Made by a program: the position numbers and the translations under genes
Notes under the pieces: generated by a model
What the model saw: only the letters and a program-made list of their open reading frames with translations
Told to the model about the DNA's origin: nothing
Databases searched by the model: none
Part shown: positions 51,109 to 58,516 of the stretch, piece by piece
Position numbering within the stretch: the first letter of the stretch is position 1
Layout of the letters: every line of letters starts with the position of its first letter
Assembly: GCA_950054155.1 (NCBI GenBank)
Contig: CATLOT010000005.1
Span: 79,096 to 143,095 of the forward strand
Direction of reading: 5' to 3'
DNA length: 64,000 bases
Origin: an uncultured Bacteriovoracaceae bacterium
GTDB taxonomy: Bacteria > Bdellovibrionota > Bacteriovoracia > Bacteriovoracales > Bacteriovoracaceae

Positions 51109-52682
51109 GTAAAACCTTCTGTCTTGCTCCTTGGATTCACGCCTTTCAAGCCCCCAATGGAGAGAGGCGCCTTTGTTGCCACGCTCGAGAATTCACCAAA
51201 GAAAGTATTACCTGGTCTAAAGAGTCTTCCTTTGAAGAGTATTGGAATAGTGAGGCCCTCAAGAAAATACGACTTCAAATGAAAGAAAGAAAGGCCCCCC
51301 AGCATGAGTGCCAGGCCTGTCTGAGTAATGAGGCCACATTAATAAGACCCCTAGATAGCTTTAATTTTGCTCGAAATAGAGAGAGCCAGCTTTTAGAGGA
51401 AACACAAAATGATGGTCGCTTTAATGGGCTTCCTCTGTCACTGGATTATAGAGTAAGAAATTCTTGTAACCTCTCCTGTCGAACTTGCAATCCCCTCTTT
51501 AGCTCAAAAATTGAACAGAAAACGAAGAACCTAACTCTCCTTCATGACAACTTTGATAAGGATGCTGCCCAAAAGGCCACCCTCGAGTGGAGACAAATTG
51601 TTAAGGAAGCCCCAATTGAGTCCTGTTACTTTGCTGGAGGGGAAGCCCTCATCCAGCCAGAACATTTTAAGGACCTCCAAATCCTAAAAGAAACTAACGA
51701 ACCAAAGAATATTCGTCTTTGTTATAACACTAACCTTGCCTTCCCTTTAGATAACCTTCTTAAGAGGCAGAGTTTCTATGAAGACTTTCACTCAGTAAGC
51801 CTTGCTGTCAGCATCGATGGCTTTGGAGAAGTAGGAGAATTCATTAGGGATGGTCTTGTTTGGAATCGTTTTTACCAAAATATAGAGATTGTTAAAAAAA
51901 GCTCCTTTCTAAGACTTTCTCAATTCGACATCACCCTAACTCTCCCCACGCTTATCGAAATTGAAAGTCTCGCCCAATTCCTCATCGACCAAGAAATCAC
52001 CTATAACTTAACGCAAGTTCTCCCTGGGGGATATGCGACCCTGCTCTCGCCGCTCATTATTCCCAAGTTGGATTTATCTCAGCTACTTAAAGAAAAAATT
52101 GAAAAACTTCGCTCACTAAACTCATCGTTTCTCCTACCCATGATTAGCTTTTTAGAGCTGATTTTAAACACTCTCAGTGATGAAGTCCCTTTTTCAAAAG
52201 AAGAGCTGATTTCATCCTATAGCGTCGCTACCGCAATGGATAAGAACTTTGAGAGAGATGGTCTCGCATCCTTTTACAAGAGAAATGAAATCACGAAGAG
52301 AGCATGGGAAAATATTGAAGCTCTTTACGAAGAGCATATCCACCAATCACTGAGTGAAGAATCACTTTATTGGATTTCTTTTTTAAAAGAGCGTGGTTTT
52401 CAAAGAGAAAAGACTTATATTCATGCCCCTCTTGAGCAAGTACCAAAGAGCAATAGTATTGTCCTGACCAGCTACCCAAGTCTCCTCAACAAATTTCTCT
52501 CTTCAGATCACAGTAAGTTTGAAACTTACGACCTTCTTAGAACTTATCCTAAACAGATTCTTGGCCCTTTTTCCTATCTCTTTCGAAGGAAGTCAAAACT
52601 CTTAAGCCTAGCAAATTTTCTGGATGGAATAACAAGGCCAGTGAGAAGACTACTGGCCTTTCATGTCATTATAAAGATCTAG
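51105..52682 (+). CDS. twitch-domain radical SAM protein
   Basis: Encodes 525 residues from a TTG that overlaps the YjbQ stop. The N-terminus FCLAPWIHAFQAPNGERRLCCHA resembles the FCxxPW opening of twitch/SPASM-type proteins, with more cysteines near residue 70. The radical SAM motif CNLSCRTCNP (CX3CX2C) lies at about residues 122-131, and CYFAGGEALIQPEH is the GGE-like motif. The C-terminal 300 residues are not recognisable. Such enzymes often modify peptides or lipids, but no small precursor gene is visible nearby. The 3' end overlaps the convergent sulP by 4 bp. Confidence 0.8.
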   Translation: MSKTFCLAPWIHAFQAPNGERRLCCHAREFTKESITWSKESSFEEYWNSEALKKIRLQMKERKAPQHECQACLSNEATLIRPLDSFNFARNRESQLLEETQNDGRFNGLPLSLDYRVRNSCNLSCRTCNPLFSSKIEQKTKNLTLLHDNFDKDAAQKATLEWRQIVKEAPIESCYFAGGEALIQPEHFKDLQILKETNEPKNIRLCYNTNLAFPLDNLLKRQSFYEDFHSVSLAVSIDGFGEVGEFIRDGLVWNRFYQNIEIVKKSSFLRLSQFDITLTLPTLIEIESLAQFLIDQEITYNLTQVLPGGYATLLSPLIIPKLDLSQLLKEKIEKLRSLNSSFLLPMISFLELILNTLSDEVPFSKEELISSYSVATAMDKNFERDGLASFYKRNEITKRAWENIEALYEEHIHQSLSEESLYWISFLKERGFQREKTYIHAPLEQVPKSNSIVLTSYPSLLNKFLSSDHSKFETYDLLRTYPKQILGPFSYLFRRKSKLLSLANFLDGITRPVRRLLAFHVIIKI

Positions 52683-54298
52683 TCAAGCTGATCATCGGCA
52701 ACATGCCAATGAGCATCTTCTTTAATACTGAGTTCAACAATATTTTGGGCCTTGCCAAGAAGCTGCTGGCAGTCGGGGCCAAGATTAAGAAGGTGTAACT
52801 TCTTATTCTCTTTAGCATAGCGCTCAGTAATATTTTGAAGGGCTTCAATTCCGGAATGGTCCCAAATACGAGATTCCTTAAAGTCGATAAAGACATGCTC
52901 TCCATCATTTTCAAAATCAAAGAGCTCTTTAAAACTCGCCACTGAAGCAAAGAAGAGTGGTCCCTTAAGGTCATAGCGTGTTTTTCCTTTTTCACTTGTC
53001 TTATCAGCATCAATATTCTTTCCATGCTCCCAAGCAAAGACCAGTGCACTGACAATGATTCCAACAAAGACGGCTATCGCAAGATCAAAGATAACGGTGA
53101 CCACTGAAACAAGCACAATCACCATAAAATCACTGGCCGGAATCTTCTTAAAAAGGCGAAGACTTGACCACTCAAAAGTACCAATCACAACCATAAACAT
53201 AACACCGACAAGGGCCGCGAGAGGGATCATCTCAATAAGAGGCGCCAGAAAAAGCACGAAAGCTAAGAGAAGAATAGCGGCAGCAATTCCACTGGTACGG
53301 CCACGGCCTCCGCCACGAATATTAATCATCGACTGACCAATCATGGCACAACCACCCATTCCCCCAAAGAATCCATTCACAATATTGGCAAGACCCTGAC
53401 CAATGGATTCAAGGTTACTCTTGCCGCGAGTGTTGGTGAGTTCATCAACAAGAGTAAGAGTCATCAAAGACTCGATCAGACCCACGGCAGCGGCCAAGAA
53501 GGCATAAGGGAGGATCATGGTAAAACTCTCCCACTCTAAAGGGAGAGAGGGAATCATAAAGGGCGGAAGCCCCACCTTAAGTGTCGTCACACTGGCATTT
53601 TGATCCTGAACAAAATCAAGTACCGTTCTCACCATCCCAGGGTATTTGCTATTAATAAAGGCCCCCAGAAAACTCGTGACAAGAATCCCCACAAGTGTTG
53701 CCGGAACGGCTTTTGTTAGCTTGGGAAGAAAGATTGAAATTCCCATTGTGAGGAGAATCAAGGCCCCCATCACAAGAAGAGGAACGGTATCAAGAAGCTT
53801 CCCATTAACAGTGAATTGTCCAAACTGGGCCTTAAAGATAATGATAGCGAGTCCATTTACAAAGCCGAGCATCACCGGATGGGGAACGAGGCGGATAAAC
53901 TTTCCAAGCTTAAAAAGGCCAAAGGCCACTTGAATAAGACCCATCAAAATAACCGCGGCAAAGAGGTATTGTAGGGACATCGTGCTGGCCTCACCAATAC
54001 TCATGCCTTGGGCCAAAGCGATGTCTTTGACTTTAAAAACAAGAGGAGCAAAGATCACAGCGACAGCCCCTGTCGCTCCTGAGATCATACCCGGTCTGCC
54101 CCCAACAATCGCCGTAATCAGGCCCATCATAAAGGCCGCGTACAGACCAACCTTAGGATGAACGCCGGCCACAAAGGCAAAGGCCACAGCTTCAGGAATA
54201 AGGGCAAGGGCCACGGTCATGCCTGAGAGGACGTCATTTTTAAAGTTGCGGGGTTTTGAGATAAAGAGCTTTACAAAGCTATTCTGAACAGAATTCAT
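52679..54298 (-). CDS. SulP/SLC26-family anion transporter with STAS domain
   Basis: Encodes 539 residues. It has about 10-12 transmembrane segments beginning LSGMTVALALIPEAVAFAFVAGVHPKVGLYAAF, the SulP signature, and GRPGMISGATGAVAVIFAPLV. A C-terminal STAS domain (about residues 430-535) contains FIDFKESRIWDHSGIEAL. Family members move sulfate, bicarbonate or other anions. The substrate cannot be told here. Bicarbonate and sulfate are both possible. Confidence 0.92.
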   Translation of the reverse strand: MNSVQNSFVKLFISKPRNFKNDVLSGMTVALALIPEAVAFAFVAGVHPKVGLYAAFMMGLITAIVGGRPGMISGATGAVAVIFAPLVFKVKDIALAQGMSIGEASTMSLQYLFAAVILMGLIQVAFGLFKLGKFIRLVPHPVMLGFVNGLAIIIFKAQFGQFTVNGKLLDTVPLLVMGALILLTMGISIFLPKLTKAVPATLVGILVTSFLGAFINSKYPGMVRTVLDFVQDQNASVTTLKVGLPPFMIPSLPLEWESFTMILPYAFLAAAVGLIESLMTLTLVDELTNTRGKSNLESIGQGLANIVNGFFGGMGGCAMIGQSMINIRGGGRGRTSGIAAAILLLAFVLFLAPLIEMIPLAALVGVMFMVVIGTFEWSSLRLFKKIPASDFMVIVLVSVVTVIFDLAIAVFVGIIVSALVFAWEHGKNIDADKTSEKGKTRYDLKGPLFFASVASFKELFDFENDGEHVFIDFKESRIWDHSGIEALQNITERYAKENKKLHLLNLGPDCQQLLGKAQNIVELSIKEDAHWHVADDQLD

Positions 54299-54366
54299 TT
54301 AGAGGGACTCACTCGTTTTAAGGTCTATAAAACTTGTAAGCCCCGATCGTGTTTTTGTCTAGGGTT

Positions 54367-56307
54367 TTAAGCGGCTTTCTTCTTTTGCTCGGGAAATTGT
54401 TCCTCAAGCTGGTCAAGAACTTCACGTGAAATCAGAAGTTTCTTTCTCAAGGCCTCACGAGAAATTCCCATCTCTTTAGCGGCCTTGGATTTATTACCAT
54501 TACAGCGCTTAATCTCGTTGATAATCATCTCACGCTCAACAATCGCCAGACGATCTTTAAGAGCAATATGGTAGTCCCCAACAAAGGGCAGATCGCCAAA
54601 CATTCTTTGTTTCATCGTGGTATCAACAAGAGGTGAAGCACTGGTTTCAAAGTCAATTTCACTGATCACATGGGCCTTAGGATTATAAAGAACCGCGCGC
54701 TCAACCATCGTGCGCAACTCCTTAACGTTTCCAGGCCAGTCGTAATCTTTAATTTTCTCAAGCATCTTAGGTGAGAAGCTTTTAAGGAGAAGACCTTGCT
54801 TCTTACACTCCATCTTGAGGAAGTACTCAACCAGAAGATTAAAGTCATCAAAGCGTCTTCTCAACGGCTCCATGTAGACATAGGCCTTAGAAAGATGCTC
54901 ATAGAGGTCGCGATCAAATGTTCCCTCATCAACCATTCCCGCGAGATCTTTTGAACTTGTGGCAATGATACGCACATCAAGAGAGATCTTACTTCCAGGA
55001 ACTCTTCTTTCATTTAAGACTTCAAAGAGCTTTTCTTGATAGGCCATCGGTAGAGCACAGATTTCATGGAGGATCAGTGTCCCTCCTTGAACTTGAGTTA
55101 GCTTACACTCATGCTCTTCTCCCCATAACTGACGAGCGATAGCATCAATATTCTTAGTATTACAATCAACACTTTCAAGACTCTTAAGACCACGCTGTCC
55201 TTCATTGTGAAGAATCGTCGCATAAAGGGTCTTCCCTACTCCATGCTCACCATGGATGAGGATAGGAGAATCAAGGTCTTTAAGTTTAATAATTGAGTTT
55301 CTTAAGGAGCCCATATGAGGAGTCTTTCCAATAAGCACATACTCACGGTCATGATGACTTGAGAAGCGTCTAATTTGCGATGACTCACTCATGGGGTTGT
55401 ACTTATGAAAGACCGAACTAAAGACGAGAGCGAGAACCTTCATCGTCTTCTCATCCTCTACCGTAAAGCGGTCTTCATTTCTTTTATTAATGACCTCGAT
55501 AACACCAATTATTTTGTCTTCCCTATTGTGGATGGGATGACAAATAATCGACTTGGTCTCAAACTTAAATTTCTTATCAAAGAAATCATTGAAACGCGTC
55601 TTATCACTAATGGTATCAATATTAAGGGCAACACCAGTTGTGAAAACACTCCCGGCAATCCCCAGACGATAATCAAATTTAAGCGTTTGCTTATCAATCC
55701 CAAGAGCGGCCACGGCCTCAAGCTCATTGGTTTCGGGGTTAATAAGAAAAACAGAAGAGCGATGGGCATTCATCACCCGCACAACCTCTTCAAGCATATT
55801 CTCTAAGAAGCCCTCTTTATCTCCAAAGTGAGTAATATCTTTAAAGAGGGAAAGAAGAAGAGAGAACATTTCAAAACCATCGCTGGCCTTGGTGTATCGC
55901 TCTTTAAGGGCTGAATCAATCAAGCACTCTTTGAGGCGATCCGTTGAAAAGCTCATTACAAATTGCTGCAGAAACTTATTGATCTTGGGCTCTTCGTCGA
56001 TTTCAACACCATAGACAATTTCATCGTCGTCAATAGCATTACAAAAAGCACGCACTACTCTACCTGTTAGGTCGAGATGGTACTTCTTAAATTGCAGACT
56101 GATCACAAGCTCAGTGCCTACACTAATTCTCTCTTTGGTTGAAAAGCCAAGACCCGTCAATGAGATATCAAGGAGCACACCATCTTCGATATACTCAGTC
56201 TTACCAATGGCCGTCTCCTTCTCGACGAGAAAACGGAGATTATCGGCCTTCTCAACAGGGATTCTAAAGGATTGGTAAAATTTAAATTCAGAAAAACTCG
56301 CTAACAT
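54367..56307 (-). CDS. PilZ-GAF-AAA+-Fis regulator lacking GAFTGA
   Basis: Encodes 646 residues. A PilZ-like domain (about 1-120, DGVLLDISLTGLGFS and VYGVEIDEE) would bind c-di-GMP. A GAF domain (about 165-305) follows, then a sigma54-activator-type AAA+ domain (about 320-545) with Walker A GEHGVGKT, and a C-terminal Fis-type HTH (NEIKRCNGNKSKAAKEMGIS). In the AAA+ domain the GAFTGA loop, expected after QLWGEEHE, is absent, and Walker B reads GGTLILHEI with His instead of Asp. It probably does not activate sigma54 RNA polymerase and may act as a ligand-controlled DNA-binding protein. Confidence 0.88.
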   Translation of the reverse strand: MLASFSEFKFYQSFRIPVEKADNLRFLVEKETAIGKTEYIEDGVLLDISLTGLGFSTKERISVGTELVISLQFKKYHLDLTGRVVRAFCNAIDDDEIVYGVEIDEEPKINKFLQQFVMSFSTDRLKECLIDSALKERYTKASDGFEMFSLLLSLFKDITHFGDKEGFLENMLEEVVRVMNAHRSSVFLINPETNELEAVAALGIDKQTLKFDYRLGIAGSVFTTGVALNIDTISDKTRFNDFFDKKFKFETKSIICHPIHNREDKIIGVIEVINKRNEDRFTVEDEKTMKVLALVFSSVFHKYNPMSESSQIRRFSSHHDREYVLIGKTPHMGSLRNSIIKLKDLDSPILIHGEHGVGKTLYATILHNEGQRGLKSLESVDCNTKNIDAIARQLWGEEHECKLTQVQGGTLILHEICALPMAYQEKLFEVLNERRVPGSKISLDVRIIATSSKDLAGMVDEGTFDRDLYEHLSKAYVYMEPLRRRFDDFNLLVEYFLKMECKKQGLLLKSFSPKMLEKIKDYDWPGNVKELRTMVERAVLYNPKAHVISEIDFETSASPLVDTTMKQRMFGDLPFVGDYHIALKDRLAIVEREMIINEIKRCNGNKSKAAKEMGISREALRKKLLISREVLDQLEEQFPEQKKKAA

Positions 56308-56448
56308 AGGATATCCTCACAGGGGTTTTTATCCCTGTCGGTGTTTTCTGAGTAAGATTTAAGCCTATTGCCCAGATTTTAGGGCAATTTGTGTAATTTA
56401 GAGGACTTAGAGCGCCCCCTTCTTGAGAGAAACTTTCTTGGCCGGACT

Positions 56449-57633
56449 TTAGTTTGATCGGCTGCCCTCGTCGCTCGTCCCTTCGCGATCAAGGGCGACG
56501 AAACCCTCGCCCTGAATCTCATGCATCACCGCCGAGTGGATGCTGTCTTTAAAGAGGTGCCAGTAGGCATCACTCTTAGCAGGATTTGACGTGGGAAGCT
56601 CAAGAGTAAAGGTTGGAATATTCCTCTCGTTGCCAGCGTAATTTCCAAGAGAGCCAGTAAAGAAAGGATAGTTCTTAATACGATAGCCTTTGGCCTGCTC
56701 ACTCATGCGAATCAGAAGATCGTTAGCGCGACTTCCTACAAAGCCACCTTCATGGGCATTGGCCGGTCCATCATAATCAAGCATTGAAAGAGGGGCATGA
56801 ACCGAGATGATTTTATGGGGTTGATAGCGGTAAATGAGGTTCACTTGAAAAATAGTTTCAGGCTCACTCATCGCAACCTTTCCAGGAAATCTTCTCTTAT
56901 CTTTGCGGTAGCGATTAACCCAAGTTTTCATCGCACTCTTTTTAAAATCCCTTGTGGGAAAGTTGCGGTTAACATCAACACCATTGGCGTTTGTTCTGGT
57001 GGGGCGTTTTTTAAAATAGCTATCTGGATTAACGAGAGGGGCTACAATCACTCGCTTTCCCTCTAACGTGGCAAGCTTGCCGGTGTGCTCATCTTGAACT
57101 TCACCGCGATTAACACGCTCAAGATAAGTGATCACATCATAGCAAAACTTAATAGGCGTGATTTCATCACCGTGAACTCCACACATAATAAGAGTGGTTT
57201 CCGTTTCATCCCCTGCCTTAGCAGGAGTACCATAGGTCTTCCAAAGAAGAGGATCTCCCTTCACACTGGTGCGAAAGAAATTCCAGCTGTACTCTGAGCA
57301 CTTACTCTCACCCCAGCCATACTTCTTAAAACTCTTATCCGTCTTATCACAGTACTTTTTTAGAAGAGCTTTCTTTTCTTCTAGAGTGAAGCGCGCCTTC
57401 TTCTTCTCCCCTTCACTCTCTTCACCATCTTCAAGACCAACATCGAGTTCACTTTGAGTATTCTCTTCAACAATCGGCCCACTCTTAGCGAGTTCATTCA
57501 CCTTCTTAACCTCGTAGTCTTTATCATCATGGTGATGATCATCATCACGATGAATATGCGTGAGCTGCTTAACTTGAGAGCAGCCACAAAGAAGAAGAAT
57601 GAGAAAGAGAGGTGTTGTTATTTTCATTTTCAT
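56449..57633 (-). CDS. lipoprotein M14-family zinc carboxypeptidase (MpaA-like)
   Basis: Encodes about 394 residues from the ATG at 57633, chosen because the lipobox (LLCGC) then lies near residue 18. The mature N-terminus has a His/Asp-rich stretch (HIHRDDDHHHDDKDYE), possibly metal-binding, and a charged linker. The catalytic domain has CGVHGDEITP (zinc HxxE), VNPDSYFKKRPTRTNANGVD then NRNFP (substrate Arg/Asn), SVHAP (third zinc His) and FTLELP (catalytic Glu). MpaA-type enzymes cleave gamma-D-Glu-Dap bonds in peptidoglycan peptides, a plausible role here. It is divergent from the ATP-grasp gene. Confidence 0.8.
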   Translation of the reverse strand: MKMKITTPLFLILLLCGCSQVKQLTHIHRDDDHHHDDKDYEVKKVNELAKSGPIVEENTQSELDVGLEDGEESEGEKKKARFTLEEKKALLKKYCDKTDKSFKKYGWGESKCSEYSWNFFRTSVKGDPLLWKTYGTPAKAGDETETTLIMCGVHGDEITPIKFCYDVITYLERVNRGEVQDEHTGKLATLEGKRVIVAPLVNPDSYFKKRPTRTNANGVDVNRNFPTRDFKKSAMKTWVNRYRKDKRRFPGKVAMSEPETIFQVNLIYRYQPHKIISVHAPLSMLDYDGPANAHEGGFVGSRANDLLIRMSEQAKGYRIKNYPFFTGSLGNYAGNERNIPTFTLELPTSNPAKSDAYWHLFKDSIHSAVMHEIQGEGFVALDREGTSDEGSRSN

Positions 57634-57676
57634 TATTATACCAATTTTAATATCTTTTATTTTAAAAGAGGTTGCC

Positions 57677-58516
57677 ATGATCAGACAAATATTTGTTTTC
57701 ACGAATTCGCTCAATCTAGACACCCTGCAGCTTTTAGGGAGATCCGCGCCCTCACCTCTTCACTATATTAGACCTTTTAGTCACGATGCGCCAAAAGAAA
57801 TAAAGGCCCTCAGACAGGGCGACTTTCTGATGATTCGCACAAGTGGTGTAAATTACGATGATAGTGATCTGGAGATTGCCCGAAAGTTAAAAGAGGACCT
57901 CAATATTGAACTCTCCCATCCCCTTTCCGCCTTAAAAATACTACGCGACAAGTCACTTCAGGCAAAGTGGCTAAAAGAGCACAACCTCCCCCATCCCCCT
58001 ACAATTGTGCCAACTCTTGAGGACACCAATGAATTAAAGGGTGACCACCTGATTCTCAAGACCAAGAGGGGTAATCAAGGCCATGGGGTCTTTAAACTTA
58101 CGAGGGAAGAATTTTCTAAGCACTGGCAAGAGCTGGTGGCCAAAGGTGATACCGAGTATATCCTGCAAGAGTCTATTGAAGATCAAAGGGAGCTGCGCCT
58201 TCTTGTTCTTGGCCCTAAGGTTCACCTTATTGAAAAAAAGGGTGCTCACTGGAAGAAGAATGCCCAGCACTGTGAGTTTCAGCCCTTCAAGGGAAGCGGA
58301 CAGGACGAGCTCATCGCCCTTGCCCATAGGATAGCTAATAAACTCAAGTGCAAGTGCTTTGCCGTCGATCTCTTTATCGCTAAAGACAACTCACCCACCA
58401 TCATTGAAATCAATGCTAACCCAGGTCTTATGGCAGCCAGTAAGGCCCTCCCCGAGGAGGACTTAGGCCGTGACTTCTTCGCCGCTTTCGGGTTTAGGAA
58501 GTCTTGCAATCATTAG
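57677..58516 (+). CDS. RimK-like ATP-grasp ligase
   Basis: Encodes 279 residues from the ATG at 57677 with AGAGG upstream; an earlier in-frame start at 57599 is less likely. It forms an amide bond between a carboxylate and an amine using ATP. The ATP-grasp segments are LILKTKRGNQGHGVFKL, YILQESIEDQRELRLLVLG and FAVDLFIAKDNSPTIIEINANPGLM, the last with the metal-binding Glu and Asn. RimK relatives add glutamate to proteins or make glutathione-like peptides. The substrate is unknown. The 3' end overlaps the HemH-MFS gene by 54 bp. Confidence 0.82.
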   Translation: MIRQIFVFTNSLNLDTLQLLGRSAPSPLHYIRPFSHDAPKEIKALRQGDFLMIRTSGVNYDDSDLEIARKLKEDLNIELSHPLSALKILRDKSLQAKWLKEHNLPHPPTIVPTLEDTNELKGDHLILKTKRGNQGHGVFKLTREEFSKHWQELVAKGDTEYILQESIEDQRELRLLVLGPKVHLIEKKGAHWKKNAQHCEFQPFKGSGQDELIALAHRIANKLKCKCFAVDLFIAKDNSPTIIEINANPGLMAASKALPEEDLGRDFFAAFGFRKSCNH

